IMG/VR virus record: IMGVR_UViG_3300032087_004351
Coordinates: 1-58,489 of that record
Reading direction: 5' to 3' (one strand)
DNA: 58,489 nucleotides
DNA from: a virus
The notes under the pieces were generated by a model, which was given only the letters and a program-made list of their open reading frames with translations, did no database searches and had not been told where the DNA came from. Position 1 is the first letter of the stretch; every line of letters starts with the position of its first letter. The position numbers and the translations under genes were made by a program. Below are positions 36,880-43,418 of the stretch, one piece after another.

Positions 36880-37025
36880 CGTGTTCCGATTAAATCGGCC
36901 AAGGTCATCTGTTCATCGCACGTCAGCTCGTCCCACTCGCTGGTGGACGTGATGGCGCTGAAGGGGAGAGAAGAGTCAAGGAGTTCAGCAATAAGCTGAC
37001 GGCGTGTATCTGCAAAGGTTTGCAT
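36876..37025 (-). CDS. 49-residue acidic protein
   Basis: Starts at ATG 37025 (MQTFADTRRQLIAELLD). The longer frame upstream runs through hairpin copy B and is rejected. Acidic, helical. Leader motif at 37036-37048. Function unknown. Confidence 0.55.
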   Translation of the reverse strand: MQTFADTRRQLIAELLDSSLPFSAITSTSEWDELTCDEQMTLADLIGTR

Positions 37026-37071
37026 GAGAATTGAATTTGAAGTTTGACAATGAGAGAACGTTTCCAAGAGT

Positions 37072-37125
37072 GTCTTAGTATGTATACTCTCTTCACTACG
37101 TTCAGAGAGAGTATACATACAAGAC
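37072..37125. repeat. Long hairpin, copy B (loop TCACTACGTTCAG)
   Basis: A perfect 15-bp stem (37078-37092 with 37106-37120) and an outer GTCTT/AAGAC helix surround the same 13-base loop as copy A. A G-C pair replaces an A-T pair in the stem, and a C-G replaces a G-C pair in the outer helix. It lies in the leader of the gene starting at 37025. Confidence 0.85.
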
Positions 37126-37136
37126 CTCTAATGGGT

Positions 37137-37229
37137 TTAGAAGTTGTGCCGTAGCTCAATCACAGCGAGGATGCAGAGCGTAGCTGCGAGCGGGAGGACC
37201 GCTCCGTAGTAAAAGATTTCAATAGTCAT
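37137..37229 (-). CDS. 30-residue membrane peptide
   Basis: ATG 37229 to TAA 37137. Residues 5-25 (IFYYGAVLPLAATLCILAVI) are one hydrophobic helix, then a short basic end. The start lies ten bases after the previous stop and has the ATTCATCTACG leader. Likely a host-membrane-acting microprotein. Confidence 0.5.
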   Translation of the reverse strand: MTIEIFYYGAVLPLAATLCILAVIELRHNF

Positions 37230-37239
37230 CGTAGATGAA

Positions 37240-37353
37240 TTAAAGGTCAAAGAAAAGTTCGATGGCTTCTCGAACAATCACGAAGGCACAGGGCACCAGC
37301 ACAAGAGCGCAGATGAACACGGGGACTGATTCAAAATAATCGTAAAAGTTCAT
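37240..37353 (-). CDS. 37-residue membrane peptide
   Basis: ATG 37353 to TAA 37240. A hydrophobic segment (VFICALVLVPCAFVIV) lies between short charged ends. The leader ATTCATTTACA overlaps the upstream stop codon. Second gene of the early operon. Confidence 0.5.
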   Translation of the reverse strand: MNFYDYFESVPVFICALVLVPCAFVIVREAIELFFDL

Positions 37354-37363
37354 TGTAAATGAA

Positions 37364-37876
37364 TTAGAGTTCAAAAGGAAGTTCGTCGATGCTGACGAAG
37401 TCAGCAGAAGAAGGAATCGTAGATTCCATCGCGACCGCTAGGCAGGCCGTGAGGGCTTCAATCTTCGCCTCAAGAGCTTCGATTCGGCTTGACTCGACTG
37501 CCTTCGCCTTGGCCTCTGCTCGCTTGGCCGCCTTGGCCGTGGCGCCAGTGTGCTCACTCACGGCCTTGGCTGAAGCGGCGGCTTTAGCTACGTTGGCCTT
37601 CTTGGCCTTCTTCGAAGGCTTCACAGGACCAACTTCGTTGGTTCGCATGGCGGCTCGGTCCATTTGGTCAGCAACCTTCTGAGCCGAAGTTCTCTTAGTC
37701 GTCTTACGACGACGGCGTGTGGTCTTCTTTGAAGACTCTTTGACCTCTTCGAGGTTGTTGATGAAGTCCAGCGCTTCTTGCAGAAGCTTCGCGGCTGCGG
37801 CCTTGCGGGCTGCGGTTGGACGGAAAGAAGCCTGATTTACTGCCTTACGGCAGTCTGAAAAATTGAAGTTGTTCAT
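37364..37876 (-). CDS. Histone H1-like Lys/Ala-rich protein
   Basis: 170 residues from ATG 37876; a longer in-frame ATG at 37954 lies inside the leader hairpin and is rejected. Residues 15-130 are rich in Lys, Ala, Arg and Ser (TTRRRRKTTKR, AKAAASAKAV), like H1-type and Hc1-type proteins. A helical coiled segment (130-150) and an acidic end, SIDELPFEL, follow. Closest gene to the divergent region on this side, so probably the first expressed. It may coat phage or host DNA, or act on host transcription; the DELPF-like end recalls SSB tips. Confidence 0.7.
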   Translation of the reverse strand: MNNFNFSDCRKAVNQASFRPTAARKAAAAKLLQEALDFINNLEEVKESSKKTTRRRRKTTKRTSAQKVADQMDRAAMRTNEVGPVKPSKKAKKANVAKAAASAKAVSEHTGATAKAAKRAEAKAKAVESSRIEALEAKIEALTACLAVAMESTIPSSADFVSIDELPFEL

Positions 37877-37933
37877 TGTAAATGAATTTGAAGTTTGACC
37901 TAAGGACCGACTCTCAAAATCCTTTAGGAGATA

Positions 37934-37979
37934 ATAGATAGAAGAGAGAGTCATAGACTCCTCTCTCTCTTCTATCTAT
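37934..37979. other. 17-bp perfect hairpin in the leader of the first early gene
   Basis: A purine-rich arm (37934-37950) pairs exactly with 37963-37979 around a 12-base loop. It stands 57 bases upstream of the early gene starting at 37876, the same relation to the leader motif (37887-37899) as hairpins A and B have to theirs. Confidence 0.85.
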
Positions 37980-38555
37980 ATCTCTATTTCGGCAACACCT
38001 TATTCCTTTATCTAAGGATAAAGTAATAGATGAAGGGAAATCTCGGTAGTCGCAGGAAGCTAACAAGTTAGCTACGTAGGCTACTGCACTGCACACCGCT
38101 CCGCCAAGTAGATTTTGCTATTGATATTTGTATTGCTAATAGCTATGGCTATTAGAATTGTCAACACAAACTAGTTGGTTAGTGAGCAGTCAAGTTGGAG
38201 TAATACTCCAAGCCGATAGGTCGAAGGGTGTGATTGTCATTGCATTATACCTAGGACAACGTACAACTTCGTCGGAATCCATCGAGATTAAAGCATAGCT
38301 TTAATGCTTCAGTCATAAATGACTGGGTCTGAGGGTTCTAGGACAAAAAGCTACTTTAAAAAAGTAGCTCGATTGAGGGGAGGGGGGTCCGAAAACTCGT
38401 TTTCGATTAGGGGATGGTCGTCCTATATATACATATTATCCCCACCATATACATTACTCACAAATTTTTTGCGATCATGCGGATTTCGCCCAAAAATCCG
38501 CTAACTATTGCAGTCTCAATGCGTTATACGGTGCTATTAAAGTAAAACTTTAGGG

Positions 38556-38586
38556 TTGACTTTTAAAAATTTCTGTTATAACTTTG
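38556..38586 (+). promoter_or_regulatory. Rightward Bacteroidota promoter with -33 and -7 boxes
   Basis: TTG at 38556-38558 and TAACTTTG at 38579-38586 are 20 bases apart, close to the TTTG-N19-TAnnTTTG consensus. It drives the gene starting at 38598 and is the only full consensus match in the divergent region. Confidence 0.7.
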
Positions 38587-38597
38587 CGATCGTGAGA

Positions 38598-38975
38598 ATG
38601 AAACGGTTGTTTAGTGGGATGCTTGATGGCATCCACACGGATACGGTTCTCATATTCACTGTTAAATACGCGATAGCTGTACTTATGCCCCACCTAGTCA
38701 AGATATCTATAGAAGGATACAAGCGGTTCTCTCCAGATCGGGGGAACGACTGCAACATTATAGAGTCAAACAGGATATCTATGCGTGATGTCGATCACCC
38801 TGTGGTGGGTGTCGACAATCACGGGAACGTAAAGGTGATGTTCCCAGAGAGGGAGTACCGATTTACAGGAAGTCGCGTCCTTGAGATACCAGTAGATAGA
38901 GTATCTGATATGAATGAGTCCGACATCAAGGAAATGGCTATTAAAACAGCCAAGGACATGGGATTTCTCAAGTAA
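38598..38975 (+). CDS. 125-residue protein with N-terminal hydrophobic segment, unknown
   Basis: Starts at ATG 38598, 11 bases after the promoter -7 box; an upstream TTG start at 38556 lies in the promoter and is rejected. Residues 15-36 are hydrophobic enough for a membrane-associated helix. The remainder is a beta-containing domain with DHPVVGVDNHGNVKVMFPEREYRF. No family recognised. First rightward gene after the divergent region. Confidence 0.65.
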   Translation: MKRLFSGMLDGIHTDTVLIFTVKYAIAVLMPHLVKISIEGYKRFSPDRGNDCNIIESNRISMRDVDHPVVGVDNHGNVKVMFPEREYRFTGSRVLEIPVDRVSDMNESDIKEMAIKTAKDMGFLK

Positions 38976-38986
38976 CTTTATAGTGT

Positions 38987-38994
38987 TATATTTG
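38987..38994 (+). promoter_or_regulatory. Promoter -7 box (TATATTTG)
   Basis: TATATTTG, four bases before the ATG at 38999, in the 23-base gap between two rightward genes. Same near-leaderless spacing as other late promoters. Confidence 0.7.
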
Positions 38995-38998
38995 CCCC

Positions 38999-39952
38999 AT
39001 GGCAAAAGCTAGAAGAAAACTACGCAGACAGTTGATGAAGAAAGCCAAGAAAGGCTATCTGACTCCTGGTGAGCGTGAAGACTTGATGCAGCTCGACAGA
39101 GAGGTAAACAAAGCGAACAGACAGGCCGCCGCTGTAGGTGTACCTGCATTGGCTACGGCACTTGCCATAGCGTCTAAAAGCAATATGTATCAAGATTGGA
39201 GGTTTCAAAAGGATCTTGAGGAGGCGATTGAGAAGGGATTTATTAGTGTAGCTGACGATGATGAAGCTACCCCTAAAGAAGCGCCTACTGATGAAGCTAC
39301 CCCTAAAGAAACTCCTGAAGGTGTCTCTGACACCACCCCAACCGAAGGAAGTATTGATGATCAATTAAGAGGTATTCAGGAAAAAAACAATAAAAAGTTT
39401 ACTAGACCAGACTTTGTTCCTAGTAAACGTGACGAAGAGGAAGAAGATTATTTTGAAAAAGAAGCACTTCAGATACGTAGGGAGATGGATCGCTATTCGA
39501 ATTGGCCATACACGCCTGGAACTGAAGAACGACTTGGCGATATGAGCGGTGAAGAGTTAGCTCAAATGATGGCAATAAGGGAAACGGGACCGTATAATCT
39601 TCGCCCAGAAGAAGAAGATAAGTATCTTGACTATCTAGGCCTTGGTCAAGATCAGAGCAAGCCCCGCCCAACAAAAATGCAAAGGAGAATGATGAGGCGC
39701 GGATTTGATCCTGTAGAAGGTGAGTTTTATTCGAAAGAGTCTAATCCTGTTATGATTGGCTCACCTCGCCCAGAATCAAGACTAAAAGAACCCGAAATGC
39801 GTACACCTCCTTTTTCTCAAATGCGACCAGGCCAAGGAGAGGATATTATGGACCCTAACTTCGGCCAAATGCCGCAGAAAACGGGTGGGTATACACCGTT
39901 TCTCTCAAGCTTGAGAAACAAATTCCAAAAAAGACTTACAGGTAAAAGATAA
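38999..39952 (+). CDS. Charged, low-complexity virion-like protein
   Basis: 317 residues. A very basic N-terminus (1-45) and a helical Ala-rich segment (43-62) are followed by a Glu/Pro/Thr-rich linker with two copies of DEATPKE, then a charged, Arg/Glu/Pro-rich remainder without a clear fold. The DNA encoding the linker has a perfect 21-base direct repeat (39260-39280, 39290-39310). It overlaps the next gene by one base. Probably a virion-linked or DNA-binding protein; unknown. Confidence 0.6.
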   Translation: MAKARRKLRRQLMKKAKKGYLTPGEREDLMQLDREVNKANRQAAAVGVPALATALAIASKSNMYQDWRFQKDLEEAIEKGFISVADDDEATPKEAPTDEATPKETPEGVSDTTPTEGSIDDQLRGIQEKNNKKFTRPDFVPSKRDEEEEDYFEKEALQIRREMDRYSNWPYTPGTEERLGDMSGEELAQMMAIRETGPYNLRPEEEDKYLDYLGLGQDQSKPRPTKMQRRMMRRGFDPVEGEFYSKESNPVMIGSPRPESRLKEPEMRTPPFSQMRPGQGEDIMDPNFGQMPQKTGGYTPFLSSLRNKFQKRLTGKR

Positions 39953-40401
39953 TGGCTACACTAACAGTTACATTAAAGGAGGATGTTCTGCTTAACGGCG
40001 CCCAAAGAGGCTCCGAGAACGTCGTAGACATCGCTTCTGTTTCAGAGATCTACTCTCGAATCTTCGATATAGGGAACGCATCAGATACAGAGGTACTGAA
40101 ATTCGATTCAGCCGACGGTGCTGGTACGATCACAAGATCTAAGCTGAAGTATTTGAGATTTACAAACCTTAGCTCAACAACCGCCGAGACCATTACACTG
40201 TCTTTGGAGAACACAGACGCATATCAATACTTTGTCAAGCTTTCAGCTGGACAATCATTTATACTAACAAACACGGACATCGAAGCAAACGACGCCAACC
40301 CGTCGATTGCGATAGGTACTCTTTCTGGATCTCTTGACCTGATTATGGCAAAAGCAGCTTCAGGAACACCTCAGCTTGAGGTTTTTGCCGCTATGTCATA
40401 A
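39952..40401 (+). CDS. Decoration-like beta protein
   Basis: 149 residues, beta-rich, no Cys. MATLTVTLKEDV at the N-terminus, KYLRFTNLSSTTAETITLSLEN and a late LSAGQSFILTN resemble the three tandem proteins at 52490-53810 (VTL start, IYIKN-S, ETL pattern). It is thus likely a distant paralogue and a capsid decoration or minor head protein. Starts at ATAATG, sharing a base with the previous stop. Confidence 0.6.
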   Translation: MATLTVTLKEDVLLNGAQRGSENVVDIASVSEIYSRIFDIGNASDTEVLKFDSADGAGTITRSKLKYLRFTNLSSTTAETITLSLENTDAYQYFVKLSAGQSFILTNTDIEANDANPSIAIGTLSGSLDLIMAKAASGTPQLEVFAAMS

Positions 40402-40413
40402 TATCTATATTTG
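40382..40413 (+). promoter_or_regulatory. Promoter with -33 (TTTTTG) and -7 (TATATTTG) boxes
   Basis: TTTTTG at about 40382-40386 and TATATTTG at 40406-40413 are 19 bases apart, the exact consensus arrangement. The ATG at 40418 follows four bases later. The -33 box lies inside the end of the upstream gene. Confidence 0.75.
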
Positions 40414-40417
40414 CAAA

Positions 40418-42307
40418 ATGCCAGGATATAATAAGTCTAGAAGATATATAGGTCCCAGAGTGTCGTACGGCTGGGGCGGCGCTGCTTTAAAGTTTGGATC
40501 AAACCTTGTTGACAACTTACAGAGTGGAAAAAAACTAGGTAGCGGCCTTTTAAAAGGAACTATGAAAGGGGTAGGTAAGGCTGCCGTTACTCCAGGTTCT
40601 GGCTTTGCAGCTGCAGGAGACCTTGTAGGGGGTCTTACTCAAAACGCAAAGAACCCCTTTATTAAAAATCTAGGACAGGCCGTAGACACAGCTACGAACT
40701 TCCTTCCAGGAGGAGGAGGGGTAAGACAAACCGTCAAGGATGTAGCTGGGTATATCGGAAACAACCAGCAAGCTCAGGGCAATGCCCCATTGACAGGAAG
40801 CGGTCAAGGTCAGCAAGGTGGCTTTATGAACAAAGTAAACAACTTTATGGATTCTCCAGTCGGTCAGAACATTATGGGTCAGGGTCAGCAAGGAGGTCTT
40901 TTAAACACAGCAATGAATTTTCTCGGAGAAGCTGGTCAAGCAGTTCCTCATAATAATCCAACTATGCAAGGAGTAACACTTATGAAAAACGGAGGCGTTT
41001 ACGCTGAAAACGGAGTAAACACTAACGGAGTCAACGGCGATCCGTCTACTATGGGGCCTGGCGATACAACCCCAGCGGAACCAGGTGCTTTCAGCATGGG
41101 CATTCAGATGGCCTCTGACAGTCTTGAAGCAGCAAAGAGAGAGCTTCTTAATGGACTGAGCCCAAGATTAATGGAAAAAGCCAGAGAGCTCGGGATTATA
41201 GACAATCAAGACAACATGTCTTTTTATGATGTTTGGAGCAGCCTTAATCTCACTGATGGTGAAGCAAAGGCAGCTATAAACAGAACCGCTGGGCGCAACA
41301 CCCAAGAGTCTGCTAGACTGCTTGGCGCCTGGCGTAATATCGATAAAGCTCACGAAATTTTTGACGACGCAGGCCTAAGCTTTGACGAAGGTCTTTCTCG
41401 TTTGGATCAACAGCTTACCAACCAAGGTTTTACTGCTGGTCAGCCTGCAGAAAATTTTGCCACTTACTTGTCTACTTCTGAAATAAATTTAGGGCAGCCT
41501 ATGTGGGGATTCTTGGCAGACCCAACAAAATCTGATCTACAGGGTAATTACGCAGGCAGAGGCGGTAATTTTGTTATGCCTTCATACGATGAATTTGAAG
41601 AGGCCAATAAGTCTACGTTCTTAGGCTTTGAAGCGGGTCAAAAAGGCATAACTAGAGGGGGTGACGTTGGCTCGAAGGCCATTGACTCTGGAATATTTGA
41701 TGTTGTTTTTAAAGGCCAAAAACTTCCAGGGGACTTTGAACCAAGTCAAAGACGAGAAACAACCCGATCTAAAAGAGATCGAGGTATTGGCGATGGACCC
41801 GAATTCCCTGATAGAGAAACCACCAAAGACCTACCTATGCAGGGTGGTAACGATGGCGGCGGAAGCCGCGTCGGTGGTGCCACTCAAATCCCTAATATGC
41901 CGCCACCCGTCGAAGAGGAAGAAATCATGCGCGAGGTCACGCTTGACCCAATAGAGATTTATGACAGGGAGGAGGAGTATCCAAATATGCAACCAACAAT
42001 AGTGGTTGAACCACAGAAGCCAAAGAAAAATCCCGAGCTCAGGTGGGATCCAAGGTGGGGTTCCCCGTTCCCAGACACGGGCTTGCAGGGCGATTACTTC
42101 CCTGGTGGCACCCCGAACTACGGAGGCACTGGCTACAATCAATTCTATTCTCGCAATCCACAATTTCATCCTGAACACATAAAATTTTTGGAGGAAAGAG
42201 CAAATCTCATGCAAAAGCAAGTTGGAGGTCAGCGACAGTTTAATGGGGGCATTGCAAGAAAACCCAGAGTAAAAGTTATGAAGAGAGGAGGGTACAACAA
42301 CTACTAA
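40418..42307 (+). CDS. Gly/Gln-rich virion-like protein
   Basis: 629 residues from ATG 40418; the longer frame from 40376 crosses the promoter and previous stop. Residues 1-60 are basic and Gly-rich, 60-200 Gly/Gln/Asn-rich, 230-340 helical, and the last 250 Pro/Gly-rich with a basic end (KPRVKVMKRGGYNNY). No enzyme motif. Low-complexity composition like the protein at 8977. Probably an internal or minor virion protein; ends before a bidirectional terminator. Confidence 0.6.
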   Translation: MPGYNKSRRYIGPRVSYGWGGAALKFGSNLVDNLQSGKKLGSGLLKGTMKGVGKAAVTPGSGFAAAGDLVGGLTQNAKNPFIKNLGQAVDTATNFLPGGGGVRQTVKDVAGYIGNNQQAQGNAPLTGSGQGQQGGFMNKVNNFMDSPVGQNIMGQGQQGGLLNTAMNFLGEAGQAVPHNNPTMQGVTLMKNGGVYAENGVNTNGVNGDPSTMGPGDTTPAEPGAFSMGIQMASDSLEAAKRELLNGLSPRLMEKARELGIIDNQDNMSFYDVWSSLNLTDGEAKAAINRTAGRNTQESARLLGAWRNIDKAHEIFDDAGLSFDEGLSRLDQQLTNQGFTAGQPAENFATYLSTSEINLGQPMWGFLADPTKSDLQGNYAGRGGNFVMPSYDEFEEANKSTFLGFEAGQKGITRGGDVGSKAIDSGIFDVVFKGQKLPGDFEPSQRRETTRSKRDRGIGDGPEFPDRETTKDLPMQGGNDGGGSRVGGATQIPNMPPPVEEEEIMREVTLDPIEIYDREEEYPNMQPTIVVEPQKPKKNPELRWDPRWGSPFPDTGLQGDYFPGGTPNYGGTGYNQFYSRNPQFHPEHIKFLEERANLMQKQVGGQRQFNGGIARKPRVKVMKRGGYNNY

Positions 42308-42320
42308 GCAAAAACATTAG

Positions 42321-42353
42321 ACAAAAAAAGAGCCCCTTGATGGGGCTCTTTTG
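42321..42353. terminator. Bidirectional terminator
   Basis: AGAGCCCC and GGGGCTCT pair around TTGAT, with an A-run on the left (42323-42329) and a T-run on the right. It separates the rightward gene ending at 42307 from the leftward gene ending at 42373 and can work both ways. Confidence 0.9.
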
Positions 42354-42372
42354 CTTTGTATAGATGTTGTTT

Positions 42373-42828
42373 TTAGTCAAGCATAGTTTCTGCAGAAACG
42401 AATGTCGCTGACTCTCGTGCAATCCTTAATGGTGACGGCTTAGAGGAAAGAATCCCGTTGCTTTCTTCTGCCCACCCTTGCTCTTTCATGACTCTGATGT
42501 AGTCTTGATCAAAGACAATACATGTCTGATTTGTAATTTCTTCTGTGGCGATGTTTCCACCCACAAAGCAGTATACACCTTCTTCTCTAATGTCAAAGAA
42601 TGTTTCCCCGATGTGAACCTTTCCTTCAATAAAGTTCAGCTTAGGTCCAGCCGTATCAAAGAACTTGTCCCAGTCTTTGACTTCGTGAACGTCTACATCG
42701 ACTTTGTAGATTGCGACAGCGTCTACGCTAGTATTATCGGTAAACACCCACTCTCTGTAATTAATGTCTTGAGCGAGGATAGAGAAGAACATCGTGCATA
42801 AGGTTGCCACCATAATTGCCTTTTTCAT
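42373..42828 (-). CDS. Secreted periplasmic or surface protein, unknown
   Basis: 151 residues. Residues 1-19 are a Sec signal peptide cut before Gln20 (ILA-QD), the usual flavobacterial style. The mature protein is acidic, beta-rich (VDAVAIYKVDVDVHEV) with two cysteines (C87, C103) that could form a disulfide. No T9SS tail, lipobox or catalytic motif. A lone - strand gene among rightward late genes with a shared terminator; no consensus promoter is seen upstream. Probably acts on the host envelope. Confidence 0.65.
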   Translation of the reverse strand: MKKAIMVATLCTMFFSILAQDINYREWVFTDNTSVDAVAIYKVDVDVHEVKDWDKFFDTAGPKLNFIEGKVHIGETFFDIREEGVYCFVGGNIATEEITNQTCIVFDQDYIRVMKEQGWAEESNGILSSKPSPLRIARESATFVSAETMLD

Positions 42829-42853
42829 TATATCAGGTTTTAAGTGTGTTTCG

Positions 42854-42861
42854 TATCTTTG
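42854..42861 (+). promoter_or_regulatory. Promoter-like -7 box (TATCTTTG) upstream of the endolysin
   Basis: TATCTTTG fits TAnnTTTG and lies 80 bases before the endolysin ATG. The spacing is longer than at other late promoters and no -33 box is seen, so support is moderate. Confidence 0.4.
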
Positions 42862-42941
42862 GCGTTAATCGCTGATCTCATTGTATGGAGAAAAACATAT
42901 TCCCTCCAAATTTTGAGCTGTGAAAATTCGTTAACAGCACT

Positions 42942-43418
42942 ATGAAGTTATCTAAGAATCTAACACTGGCCGAATGTCTAAAGAGTCAAACTGCAAGACG
43001 CCTCGGCATAAATAATGAACCACATGAAGAATGGGTTGTCGAAAATCTTAAGTCGGTTGCAGAACATATCTTCCAACCTTGTCGCGACCATTTCGGAGTT
43101 CCTATATACGTGTCGTCAGGGTATCGTTGCCCTGAGCTCAATCGTGCGATCGGCGGCGCAAAGCGTAGCCAACACATGGAGGGACGCGCACTTGATCTTG
43201 ATTGCGATGTATACGGTCGTATTACAAACGCTGACCTCTTTCACTATATTCGGGAGAACCTGGAATTTGATCAAGTTGTTTGGGAATTTGGTACGGACGA
43301 CAATCCTGATTGGGTTCACGTTTCTTACGTTCACGGGGGTGATAATCGCAAGAGGTGTCTCAAAGCTTGTCGAGACGATCAAGGCAAAACTTACTACGAA
43401 GTAATCTTCGCAAAATGA
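42942..43418 (+). CDS. Endolysin: M15 family D-Ala-D-Ala carboxypeptidase-like peptidase
   Basis: 158 residues. IYVSSGYRCPELNRAIGG, SQHMEGRALDLD (H78, D85) and WVHVSY (H126) give the zinc ligands and the usual spacing of M15_3 peptidases that cut peptidoglycan cross-links or D-Ala links. An N-terminal region (1-35) has the LTLAECLKSQTA pattern common to this family. No signal peptide, so release depends on the holin at 22054. Its stop overlaps the next start by four bases. Confidence 0.85.
   Translation: MKLSKNLTLAECLKSQTARRLGINNEPHEEWVVENLKSVAEHIFQPCRDHFGVPIYVSSGYRCPELNRAIGGAKRSQHMEGRALDLDCDVYGRITNADLFHYIRENLEFDQVVWEFGTDDNPDWVHVSYVHGGDNRKRCLKACRDDQGKTYYEVIFAK

Larger units (their letters stand above)
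37877..38597. other. Noncoding divergent control region packed with perfect hairpins; candidate origin
   Basis: 720 bases without a credible gene lie between leftward early and rightward genes. At least nine short-loop inverted repeats occur: 37934-37979 (17 bp), 38006-38023 (7), 38058-38073 (7), 38136-38155 (8), 38195-38211 (8), 38287-38305 (8), 38310-38325 (7), 38349-38369 (9), 38390-38405 (6) and 38479-38501 (8). None has a T-run. Stem sequences differ from each other. A G-rich tract lies at 38377-38387. The only consensus promoter is rightward at 38579. An origin of replication, a large structured RNA, or both are possible. Confidence 0.7.

Noticed and set aside
34838-37125. Leftward frames such as those reading ILSLNVVKR/LSERSEE through the hairpins
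   Set aside because: These peptides come only from the palindromic hairpin sequence; the genes start downstream at leader-motif ATGs.
35819-37979. Hairpins as Rho-independent terminators
   Set aside because: None is followed by a T-run on either strand, and they stand within leaders of the next genes.
37914-38504. Short open frames (37914-38096 leftward, 38319-38504 rightward) in the divergent region
   Set aside because: They are built from hairpin sequence, lack start context and coding-like composition, and cover the probable control region.
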